A stretch of 64,000 bases of DNA from Actinophytocola gossypii (GTDB lineage Bacteria; Actinomycetota; Actinomycetes; Mycobacteriales; Pseudonocardiaceae): positions 124,001-188,000 of the forward strand of contig NZ_JAFFZE010000012.1 of the NCBI RefSeq assembly GCF_025165815.1, written 5' to 3'. This document shows, in pieces, positions 1 to 7,393 of the stretch (position 1 is the stretch's first letter; every line of letters starts with the position of its first letter). A model generated the notes under the pieces. It saw nothing but the letters and a program-made list of their open reading frames with translations. It had not been told where the DNA came from and did no database searches. The translations under genes and the position numbers were made by a program.

Positions 1-1
1 C

Positions 2-3000
2 ATTCCGTCCCGCCGCGACGGCGATGTCGTACTGGACGAGGAGGCCACCGCCGAACAGGCGGCGGAAACCGGCCTGTGGTGGCCGGTCACGAAATCGAGA
101 ATGGAACGCTGGCTCGATCTCACGCTGGTCGTCGACAATTCCCCGTCGATGTCCCTGTGGCATTCCCGGGTGGCCGCGTTCGTGGCGCTGCTTGAGCAGT
201 TGGGGGCGTTTCGCAGCATCCATGTCCGGCTGCTCGACACCGAGCGTTCCGCCGACGGTCCTCGGCCCGTGCTCCGCGGCGGAACGCCCGGCGCCCCGGC
301 CCGGGACCCCGCCGAGGTGCTCGACTCCTCCGGCCGGCGCGCGGTGCTGCTGCTGACCGACGGCATCGGCGAGGTCTGCCGTCCGGAGGTCCTGCACCCG
401 GTGCTGTCCAGGTGGGGCAGGCGCATGGCGGTCACCGTCGTGAACCTGCTCCCGCGGTGGCTGTGGGGCCAGGGCGGCCTGGACCCGCACCGGGCGCGGA
501 TGAACGTCGGTGGCGCGCTGAAACCCAACGCGCGCTGGACGTTCACGCTCTCCGACACGTCGCTGGCGTTCGAGCCGATCGCCCCGCCCGGGGCGGTCCC
601 GGTGCCGGTCATCGAGCTGCGACCGCGCTGGCTGAGCTGGTGGGCGCGACTCGTGGCCGGGGAGCACCGAGGCGCGGTCGACGGGGCCGTGCTGCTCGCG
701 ACCGACCGGCCGCGGGCCGCCCGCCGGGAGCCGGCCGACGAGGCCCTGTCGCCCCGCGAGCGGGTGCAGCGGTTCCGGAGCGTCGCGTCGCCGCCTGCGC
801 TGCGACTGGCGACCCTGCTGGCCGCGCTGCCGGCACGTCTGGATGTGGCCGAGGTGATCGCCCGGCGATTCGTGCCCGAGGCCGGATCGGAACACCTGGG
901 TGAGCTAGTTGCCTCGGGTCTGGTGGTGTACGCTCCGGAACTCAGGGAAAAGGGGTCCACTTGGGACACTGGTGGCACTCTGGAATTTCCTCAGGCAGTC
1001 CGTGAATTGCTGCTCAGCGGCGCACGGCGTTCGGAGACCGCCAGCGTCGTCAGAGTGGCAGCCGCCCATTTCGGCGAACGGATTCCGGTGCTCGGCCACC
1101 TCCGAGACGCCATCGCCGACCCGCACAACACACCGGACCCCGAGCGCACCCCCGACTCGGCGGACGATGTGGTCCTGGAGGGCGTCGTCATGCGCGCGCT
1201 CTCCGGGCCCTACCTCAGCCGCGCCGACCGGATACGTCACGCCGAACCGCGCGATCCTTCCGTCATCCCGGCTTCTGAATCAATCACGAAACCAATCAAG
1301 AGCCGGCCCGATCCCACTGCGAGCGAACCCATGCGCGAGACGACGACCGAGCGCGTCGATCGGTCCCAGGACCTGGTTCCCGTCCGGCACAGCGACACCG
1401 ACGCCGAACAGGCGACCCGACCGCTCGTGCACCCGTCGGTCTCGGGCAGGACGTTCCCCGAGCGGCAACCGGACGACCCGCCACCGGTGTGGGGAAACGT
1501 CCCGCCCCGCAACCCGAACTTCACCGGCCGGGACGAACTGCTGGAGCAGCTGGAGAAGCGGCTGAACGCGGGCGGCACGACGGCGGTGCTGCCCTCCGCC
1601 CTGCACGGCATGGGCGGCATCGGCAAGACGCACATGGCGACCGAGTACATCTACCGGCACCTGCAGGACTACGACGTCATCTGGTGGATAGACGCCGCGC
1701 AGACCGCCCAGATCCGGGCCGGGTTGACCGAGTTGGCCCGCATGCTCGGGCTGCCGGCCGAGACGAACGTCGCCATACCCGCGGTGCTCGAGGCGCTGCG
1801 CACCGGCCGCCCGTTCCGCCGGTGGCTGCTGGTCTTCGACGCCGCCGACAGCCCGTCGGCGGTGCTGCCGTACTTCCCCCGCAACGGTCCGGGCGAAATC
1901 CTCATCACCTCCCGCAACGCGGACTGGGCCGGAGTGGCCCGCCCGCTCGAGCTCGCGGTGTTCAAGCGCGAGGAGAGCATCGAGCTGCTCGGCCGCCGCG
2001 GCCCGGAGATCCCGACCGAGGACGCGGACGCACTCGCGGACAAGCTCGGCGACCTACCGCTGGCGATCGAGCAGGCCGCCGCGTGGCGGGCGGTCACCGG
2101 CATGCCGGTGCACGAGTACCTGCGCCTGTTCGACGAGTCGGTGGCGGAGATCCTCGACACCGCGTCGGCCCCGGACTACGAGGTGTCGGTCGCCGCCGCC
2201 TGGAACGTCTCGTTCGACGAGCTCCGGACCCGCAACCCGGCCGCGCACCAGATCCTGCACATCTGCGCGTTCTTCTCCCCGGAACCGATCTCCCGCGACC
2301 TGTTCACCGGGGTCAGCCGGGTGGTGTCCATCTCGCCCGAGCTGGACGCGGCGCTGCGGGACCCGATCAAGCTCGCACGCGCGATCCGGGACATCAACCG
2401 GTACGGCCTGGCCAAGATCGACCACGGCAACAACACGATCCAGCTGCACCGGCTGGTCCAGCTGGTCCTGCGCAACCGGGTGATGGCCCCCCAGATGCAC
2501 GCCCAGATGCAGCACGGAGCGCACCAGCTGCTCGCCGCGCTGGACCCGAACGACCCGGAGTCGAGCCGCTCCTGGCCGCGCTACCGCGAGTTGCTGCCGC
2601 ACGCCATCGCCGCCAACGTGATGAACTGCGACGAGAGCTGGCCGCGTCAGCTCGTCATCAACCTCATGCGCTTCCTGTCCGAGTGGCGCGACCACGAGGA
2701 AGCCGCGAAGCTCGCATTGGCCGCCCACGAGCACTTCACCCGCACGCTCGGACCGACCGACCCGCAGACCATGGACGTCTCCGCCCGCCTCGGCCGGTAC
2801 CTGGCGGCGGTGGGCCGCTACTCGGAGGCCGCCGAGCTCAACCAGCGCACCCTCGCACTGCGGTTGCAGGTCTCGGGAGAGGAGAACGAGGAGGTCTTCG
2901 CGCTCCAGCGCAACATCGTCTTCGATCTCCGCGTCCAGGGCGACTTCGCCGCGGCCACGAAGCTCAGCGAGGAGATCTACTTCAAGTCCCGGCGGATGTT

Positions 3001-3961
3001 CGGCGACGACGACCCCGAGACGCTGCACGCGGCCTACCAGCACGGCATCAGCCTCCGCCTGTCCGGCGAGTACCGTGCGGCGGCGGAGCTGGACCAGGAG
3101 ACCTACCGGCGGCAGACCGAGGTGCTCGGCCCCGACCAGCCACGGACGTTCAACACGCGCGCGGCGTGCGTCGTGGACATCCGCGAGGCCGGCGAGTACG
3201 GCCAGGCACGGGTCATGCAGGAGAAACACGCCGAACAGTTCCGCATTCGCTACGGCGACGACCACCCGGACGCGGTGACACACGCCTTCCTGCTGGCGAT
3301 CAGCCGGCGCAAGGACGGAGACCACAAGGGCGCGCTCGCCCTGTCGGGCAATGCTCTCGCGTCCTTCCGGCGCGCCTACGGCGAAGGTCACGCGACGACC
3401 ATGGCCTGCGCGCTCGCTCACTCGATCGATCTCCGGCACGCGGGTGAACTCGGCGCGGCCCGGGAGCTCGGTGAGCAGACGTTCGAGCGGTACCGACGCA
3501 ACTTCGGCGAACACCACCCGCACACCCTCGGGGTGTCGGTCGACCTCGGCGTCACACTGCGGCAGCAGGGGGACGTGGAGGCCGCCCGGGAACTCGACGA
3601 GCGCGCGCTGGAGCACTTCCGGGCCGGGATCGGCCCGGATCACCCGTACGCGATCGTCGCCTCGATCAACCTGGCGAGCGACCTGTCGCTGCTGGGCAAC
3701 CTGGAGAAGGCGATCGAGCTGGGTACGGACGCGGTGGACCGTAGCGGCCGGGTGTTGGGCGGGGACCACCCCACAACTCTGGCGGCGGCGTTCAACCTCG
3801 GGCTCGCTCTGGACGCGGCGGGCCGCCAGGACGACGCGAGGCCTTATCGGGAACCGGTCATCAGCAAGTACCGCACGGTCCTCGGCGAGGCACACCCCGG
3901 GACGCAGGCGGCCGGCCGGGGCGTCAGGGCCGAGTGCGACATCGACCCGATGTTGATGTAA
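2..3961 (+). CDS. fxsT: FxSxx-COOH system NB-ARC/TPR protein, 5' partial
   Basis: The reading frame is open from base 2 with no start codon before the Met codon at 101, so the gene begins left of the window. Counting from that Met, the protein shows an N-terminal SAV_2336/vWA-like region (VVDNSPSM at about 10-17), a charged linker, an NB-ARC ATPase with Walker A GMGGIGKT at about 503-510 and a Walker B-like LLVFDAADS near 575, then about nine 42-residue tetratricopeptide units from about 870 to the end, each with a G-x-x-H-P-x-T signature (for example FGEHHPHTL). This order matches the TPR protein of FxSxx-COOH peptide systems. It is probably a STAND-type signalling ATPase; its partner is unknown. 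It ends 5 bp from the convergent HExxH gene, so it belongs to the same locus but not the same transcript. Confidence 0.85.
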   Translation: MPSRRDGDVVLDEEATAEQAAETGLWWPVTKSRMERWLDLTLVVDNSPSMSLWHSRVAAFVALLEQLGAFRSIHVRLLDTERSADGPRPVLRGGTPGAPARDPAEVLDSSGRRAVLLLTDGIGEVCRPEVLHPVLSRWGRRMAVTVVNLLPRWLWGQGGLDPHRARMNVGGALKPNARWTFTLSDTSLAFEPIAPPGAVPVPVIELRPRWLSWWARLVAGEHRGAVDGAVLLATDRPRAARREPADEALSPRERVQRFRSVASPPALRLATLLAALPARLDVAEVIARRFVPEAGSEHLGELVASGLVVYAPELREKGSTWDTGGTLEFPQAVRELLLSGARRSETASVVRVAAAHFGERIPVLGHLRDAIADPHNTPDPERTPDSADDVVLEGVVMRALSGPYLSRADRIRHAEPRDPSVIPASESITKPIKSRPDPTASEPMRETTTERVDRSQDLVPVRHSDTDAEQATRPLVHPSVSGRTFPERQPDDPPPVWGNVPPRNPNFTGRDELLEQLEKRLNAGGTTAVLPSALHGMGGIGKTHMATEYIYRHLQDYDVIWWIDAAQTAQIRAGLTELARMLGLPAETNVAIPAVLEALRTGRPFRRWLLVFDAADSPSAVLPYFPRNGPGEILITSRNADWAGVARPLELAVFKREESIELLGRRGPEIPTEDADALADKLGDLPLAIEQAAAWRAVTGMPVHEYLRLFDESVAEILDTASAPDYEVSVAAAWNVSFDELRTRNPAAHQILHICAFFSPEPISRDLFTGVSRVVSISPELDAALRDPIKLARAIRDINRYGLAKIDHGNNTIQLHRLVQLVLRNRVMAPQMHAQMQHGAHQLLAALDPNDPESSRSWPRYRELLPHAIAANVMNCDESWPRQLVINLMRFLSEWRDHEEAAKLALAAHEHFTRTLGPTDPQTMDVSARLGRYLAAVGRYSEAAELNQRTLALRLQVSGEENEEVFALQRNIVFDLRVQGDFAAATKLSEEIYFKSRRMFGDDDPETLHAAYQHGISLRLSGEYRAAAELDQETYRRQTEVLGPDQPRTFNTRAACVVDIREAGEYGQARVMQEKHAEQFRIRYGDDHPDAVTHAFLLAISRRKDGDHKGALALSGNALASFRRAYGEGHATTMACALAHSIDLRHAGELGAARELGEQTFERYRRNFGEHHPHTLGVSVDLGVTLRQQGDVEAARELDERALEHFRAGIGPDHPYAIVASINLASDLSLLGNLEKAIELGTDAVDRSGRVLGGDHPTTLAAAFNLGLALDAAGRQDDARPYREPVISKYRTVLGEAHPGTQAAGRGVRAECDIDPMLM

Positions 3962-3966
3962 CCGGA

Positions 3967-5787
3967 CTATTCGGAGACGAGCCGGCCGATCCAGGACGCG
4001 ATGTCCTCGATGGCCGGCGCTTCGCCGTGCCCGTCACGCAGCCGCCGGTGGACCGCCCGAACCAGCTCGGGTCGGTGCAGCAGGGCACGGGCCGCGGGGT
4101 GGGGGCCGCCTGCCCGCAGCGCGAGCCCGAGTCCGACCAGCGAGCTGGGGCGGTCCGGGTCGGCGAACAGTTCCGCCCGGTAGCCCCGGGCCGCGTCGAG
4201 ATACCTACCGCTGGCGTAGGCGAGATCCGCCCCGGTGGCACCGGGAACGGTCTGCCACACGTCGGACAGCTCGGCCAGGTCCGCCGGGGTGAGGGCGAGG
4301 CGGACCAGGTCGACGCGGGCCCGCGACCACGACCCGTCCGGCACCGGCGTCGGCGGCAGGTCGGCTACGTCGACGGTGACCGGCGGACGAACCCGGCCGG
4401 CCGTCCAGGCGTCCGCCAGTTCGGTGACCACGGCGGGGCTCGGGCGCAGGTGCCGCACGCGCCAACCCGCCCGGTGGTCCTCCGTGGTGACGGCCGCCAG
4501 CTCCGCGATGTCCGCGGGTACCGGGTCGTTCTGCCACGGACCGAGCCGTTCGGCGATCCCGTCGAGGAACCGCCGGCCCGCGTCGGTGAGGACCGGATCG
4601 GCGCGGAGCTCCCGCAGGGTGTGCCAGCTCTGCCGCCGCCAGTACGCGAACTCGAACGCGGCGCGGCGGGACGCGCCGTCCGCCGAGGCCACGGCCCGCC
4701 AGAACGCCGCGACTCCGAAGAACGCATAGACCCCCTGCAGCGCACCACTCAGCGGCCGAGGGTCGTCGCGCCACGGGACGTAGATCCGCTCCCGGGGGTC
4801 GTCGTCGTACAGCCGGACCAGGTGCAGCACGCCACCGAGCACGATGTGCTGGAACTCGTGGATCAGCGTCGAGGCCAGCGCGGCGCCGTCGGTCGGGCGG
4901 CCCACCACCGCGCTGCCGAACGCCTCGCCGGTCGAGGCGCTCGGGTTTCGGAAGAGCACCCTCGGCTTCGGCACCAGCGAGTCGAGGCCGACCGGCATGC
5001 TCCCGGCGAAGGCCGGCGAGTGCCGGACGATGAGCTGGCACGCCTCGTCGATCAGACGCCGCCAGTCGTCGAGTTCCGCTCCCGGCAGCCGCTGCGGCGG
5101 CACCGGCTCGTAGAGCCCCCGGTAGGGATCGAGGTCGTCGAGGCGCAGTGTGAAGCGGCGGGTGTCGACGCTGACGCGCACCCGCCGTATCCCCCACCAG
5201 TCCGGGCCGTCGACCGGTTGGCTCGGGATCGCCACCACGCTGTCCCCGTTGCCGATCATGTAGCGGCCCGGCCCACCGCCGACCACGGCCACCGAGAACG
5301 GCGACGCACAGGCGACCCGGGCCATGCCGAGCGACGGCAGCATGACGTTTCCGTCCCAGACCGGCACCTCGGCCCGGAACTCGAGGCCCGCGCGGATCGC
5401 GGCGGCCGCGGCCAGTGCGTGCAGGTGGCCCAGATGCACCCACAGCGGGCACACGCCGTCGATCCCGGCGCGGAGCAACCGGATCGTGTACCCCGCCCAG
5501 CTACCCGTATATGGGTGGGAGAGCATGCGGTCGAGTGCCTTCGGCGACCTGCTCTCCACCCGTGCCAGAAGCTCCCAGGCCAGATCGAGAGACGGCATCG
5601 GTCCGCACAACGCCGGTGCTTTCACGGACTCCTCGGTCAGGGCACGCAGCAGCAGCTTCCGGCGGCTCCGCTCCGCACGCCGCAGCCGCCGCATCATGCT
5701 CGCATCACCGTCGAGACGCGCGAAAGCGTCGAAATCACGCCAGGACAACCGATGGAACGCCGGGTGTTCTTCTGCTGGCGCGGCCAT
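3967..5787 (-). CDS. HExxH-motif peptide-modifying protein (aKG-HExxH-type hydroxylase family)
   Basis: 606 residues. HEFQH at residues 310-314 sits in a helix-like context (TLIHEFQHIVLGG), as in the mod_HExxH family. Members of that family accompany RiPP precursors; some are known to be 2-oxoglutarate-dependent peptide beta-hydroxylases that use this motif to bind metal. There is no signal peptide, so it is cytosolic. Its ATG overlaps the stop of the upstream precursor-like gene as TGATG, which implies translational coupling and makes that peptide the obvious substrate. It lies tail to tail with the fxsT gene. The actual chemistry and target residue are inferred from the family. Confidence 0.8.
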   Translation of the reverse strand: MAAPAEEHPAFHRLSWRDFDAFARLDGDASMMRRLRRAERSRRKLLLRALTEESVKAPALCGPMPSLDLAWELLARVESRSPKALDRMLSHPYTGSWAGYTIRLLRAGIDGVCPLWVHLGHLHALAAAAAIRAGLEFRAEVPVWDGNVMLPSLGMARVACASPFSVAVVGGGPGRYMIGNGDSVVAIPSQPVDGPDWWGIRRVRVSVDTRRFTLRLDDLDPYRGLYEPVPPQRLPGAELDDWRRLIDEACQLIVRHSPAFAGSMPVGLDSLVPKPRVLFRNPSASTGEAFGSAVVGRPTDGAALASTLIHEFQHIVLGGVLHLVRLYDDDPRERIYVPWRDDPRPLSGALQGVYAFFGVAAFWRAVASADGASRRAAFEFAYWRRQSWHTLRELRADPVLTDAGRRFLDGIAERLGPWQNDPVPADIAELAAVTTEDHRAGWRVRHLRPSPAVVTELADAWTAGRVRPPVTVDVADLPPTPVPDGSWSRARVDLVRLALTPADLAELSDVWQTVPGATGADLAYASGRYLDAARGYRAELFADPDRPSSLVGLGLALRAGGPHPAARALLHRPELVRAVHRRLRDGHGEAPAIEDIASWIGRLVSE

Positions 5788-5984
5788 CAGTCGATCCGTT
5801 CACCGCCGGCCTCGTGTGTGCTTCGATACCGTGCGCGAACCGTCCGAGTCCGCTCAACCACGTGGCCCAGGGAACGGCGAAGGGGTTCGCTGTCCATCCC
5901 GCGTAATGTCGCGAATGGAACGTCGTCCAGGTCGATCAGGTCGGATTCGACACCTGGTTCGATATCCACCGAGAACGAATTCAT
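5787..5984 (-). CDS. FxsA-like RiPP precursor with a variant core
   Basis: 65 residues. It carries the signature of FxSxx-COOH precursors: SDLIDLDDVPFATLRGMD followed by EPLRRSLGHVV. In the family the chain ends in F-x-S-x-x; here the equivalent position reads RARYRSTH and is followed by eight more residues, EAGGERID. Tyr therefore replaces Phe and the motif is internal. The start at 5984 is chosen because GGAGGG lies 9 nt upstream and a good promoter (6010-6038) would start transcription near 6003; ATGs at 6020 and 6032 would lie upstream of that transcript start and have no ribosome site. The stop overlaps the HExxH gene start. No radical SAM FxsB gene is present in the window. Confidence 0.75.
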   Translation of the reverse strand: MNSFSVDIEPGVESDLIDLDDVPFATLRGMDSEPLRRSLGHVVERTRTVRARYRSTHEAGGERID

Positions 5985-6009
5985 GTATCCATTCCCTCCG
6001 CGCGGGGAC

Positions 6010-6038
6010 AGTATTTTCATGGTAGCCGACATTGTCAG
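6010..6038 (-). promoter_or_regulatory. Sigma-70-like promoter of the precursor gene
   Basis: On the minus strand CTGACA (6038-6033) and AATACT (6015-6010) are separated by exactly 17 bp; each hexamer matches the housekeeping consensus at five of six positions. The predicted transcript start near 6003 leaves a leader of about 19 nt containing GGAGGG before the ATG at 5984. Confidence 0.6.
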
Positions 6039-6041
6039 CCT

Positions 6042-6055
6042 TTGGTCCAGACCAA
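6042..6055. promoter_or_regulatory. Inverted repeat next to the -35 box, candidate operator
   Basis: TTGGTC-CA-GACCAA is a perfect palindrome with 6-bp arms. It ends 3 bp before the -35 hexamer of the precursor promoter and directly abuts the stop codon of the Crp/Fnr gene. The position suits a regulator site; which protein binds is unknown, the adjacent Crp/Fnr protein being the first candidate. Confidence 0.45.
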
Positions 6056-6757
6056 TCAGCCGGGTGGGGGGCGGCCGGCGGCGAGTTCGCGCAGGGTCTC
6101 CGGGTGCATGATCGTGATGCGCTGTCTGGCCGTCTCGACCACGCCCAGCTTGCGGAGCTCCTCCAGGCCCCTGGCCAGCGTGCTTCGTGACACCCGCGCG
6201 AAGCTCGCCAGTTCGCCCTGGTTGAAGTGCAGGTTCACCTGCTTGCCCTCGGCCCAGTCCGGGGCGTACTGGAGGGCCAGTTCGAGCAGCACCGCGGCCA
6301 GTCGTTGGGGGAAGTCCGGTCCGCCGGACTCCAGCCGCAGCCGGTCGGACTGCTGGAGGCGGATCGCGGCCGTGCGGAGCAGTTCCTCGCCGATGTGGGG
6401 GCGCCTGCGGAGCACGCCGAGCAGTTTCTCCCGGGCCACGACCAGCGTGTGCACCTCGTCGATCGCGGACATGGTGGCGGCTCGGGGCAGGCCGCTGATC
6501 GGGCCGAGCTCGCCGATGATCTCCGCGGGGCCGCGGGCGGCCAGCGGAGCGTCGTCGCCGCGGTAGTTCGTCGCGCTGATCTTGACCCAGCCCCGGAGGA
6601 CAACGAACATGCTGGCCGCGGGGCTGCCCTGGAGGGCGAGGACCTCCCCCGGCCGCCAGACCTTCCGATGCCCCGCCTGGGTGAGCGCGGCGCGTTCCTC
6701 CTCGGTCAGCCGGTACCAGGCTCTCCGTTCCCCATTCTCAGCGGTGGGAGCTCCCAT
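6056..6757 (-). CDS. Crp/Fnr family transcriptional regulator
   Basis: 233 residues: an N-terminal cyclic-nucleotide-binding beta roll (about 20-115, with GEVLALQGSPAASMFVVLRG and IIGELGPISGLPRAAT) and a C-terminal winged helix (about 150-225) with recognition region ELASFARVSRSTLARGLEEL. No cysteine cluster for an iron-sulphur centre is seen, so it is not an oxygen-sensing Fnr proper; the ligand is unknown. The start at 6757 is fixed by GGGGAGG 7 nt upstream; the longer open frame reaching 7138 has no such site. It lies 71 bp upstream of, and in the same direction as, the RiPP precursor gene, and divergent from a small membrane-protein gene. Confidence 0.85.
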   Translation of the reverse strand: MGAPTAENGERRAWYRLTEEERAALTQAGHRKVWRPGEVLALQGSPAASMFVVLRGWVKISATNYRGDDAPLAARGPAEIIGELGPISGLPRAATMSAIDEVHTLVVAREKLLGVLRRRPHIGEELLRTAAIRLQQSDRLRLESGGPDFPQRLAAVLLELALQYAPDWAEGKQVNLHFNQGELASFARVSRSTLARGLEELRKLGVVETARQRITIMHPETLRELAAGRPPPG

Positions 6758-6918
6758 ATCGTGGCCTCCCCAGTTCTGCCGAGTGTTCCATTTGACGCAT
6801 CGCCCGCATCGTCGGGACGCCACCATGGTCTTGGGCAACGAAACGAAACTTACGAACCGCAACCGACGATTGTGCCAGGCAATTGCCGACACCACCAGCC
6901 ACCTTTGGGGAGGACGCC

Positions 6919-7317
6919 ATGAGAAGCGCCGAGCTGGCCCTCGGCCGGCTGGAGAACCAGCGCCACCTGCCGAGCCCGACCCTGCAGACGCCGAAGTCCT
7001 TCGGCACCACGCCGGTCGTCTTCGCCCCGCACCCGCCGCTGGTCTCCGGTGGCTGGTACAAGGGCGCTGACCAGGAGATCCACGGGCCCGGCCGGTACCC
7101 GATGCCCCGGCCGGTCGAGAAGCGCGCCGGATCGGCACTGCTCTGGACGTTCTTCCTCGGCCCGCTCGGGCTCTGCTACCTGTCGCCGGCCGCGGGGCTC
7201 GGCGTCTCCGCGCTGACCGCGATCGTGCTGGCGGTGTCCTGGAACCTCCAGTTCCTGGCGGTGGTCTGGCCGCTGGTCATGGTGCTGGCGGTCCTGGTCG
7301 CCACGAACCGGCGCTGA
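6919..7317 (+). CDS. Small membrane protein of unknown function
   Basis: 132 residues. The N-terminal half is polar and proline-rich (RHLPSPTLQTPKSF, GPGRYPMPRPVEKRAG). The C-terminal half holds two or three hydrophobic segments (SALLWTFFLGPLGLCYL, ALTAIVLAVSW, LQFLAVVWPLVMVLAVLVA) ending in NRR. I do not recognise a named family. ATG 6919 is preceded by GGGGAGGA at a spacing of 5, which decides the start over an in-frame ATG at 6883. It is transcribed divergently from the Crp/Fnr gene across a 161-bp gap and is followed by a strong terminator. Confidence 0.7.
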   Translation: MRSAELALGRLENQRHLPSPTLQTPKSFGTTPVVFAPHPPLVSGGWYKGADQEIHGPGRYPMPRPVEKRAGSALLWTFFLGPLGLCYLSPAAGLGVSALTAIVLAVSWNLQFLAVVWPLVMVLAVLVATNRR

Positions 7318-7345
7318 ACCGGAAAGGAGGTGTCGGACAGCACGA

Positions 7346-7381
7346 GAGCGGGCCCCCCGCCGGTTGACCGGAGGCCCGCTC
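7346..7381. terminator. Bidirectional intrinsic terminator
   Basis: GAGCGGGCC and GGCCCGCTC form a perfect 9-bp stem, with a smaller CCGG-TTGA-CCGG hairpin at the tip. It lies between the convergent ends of the small membrane-protein gene (7317) and the cupredoxin gene (7394). Confidence 0.75.
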
Positions 7382-7393
7382 GTCAGGTGCCGG

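Noticed and set aside
5985-6032. Longer forms of the RiPP precursor starting at 6032 or 6020.
   Set aside because: Both starts lie upstream of the predicted transcript start and lack ribosome sites; 5984 has GGAGGG at proper spacing and gives the usual length.
6758-7138. An N-terminal extension of the Crp/Fnr protein of about 127 residues.
   Set aside because: The extension is basic and low in pattern, runs through the divergent gene, and the ATG at 6757 has an ideal ribosome site and a family-typical beginning.
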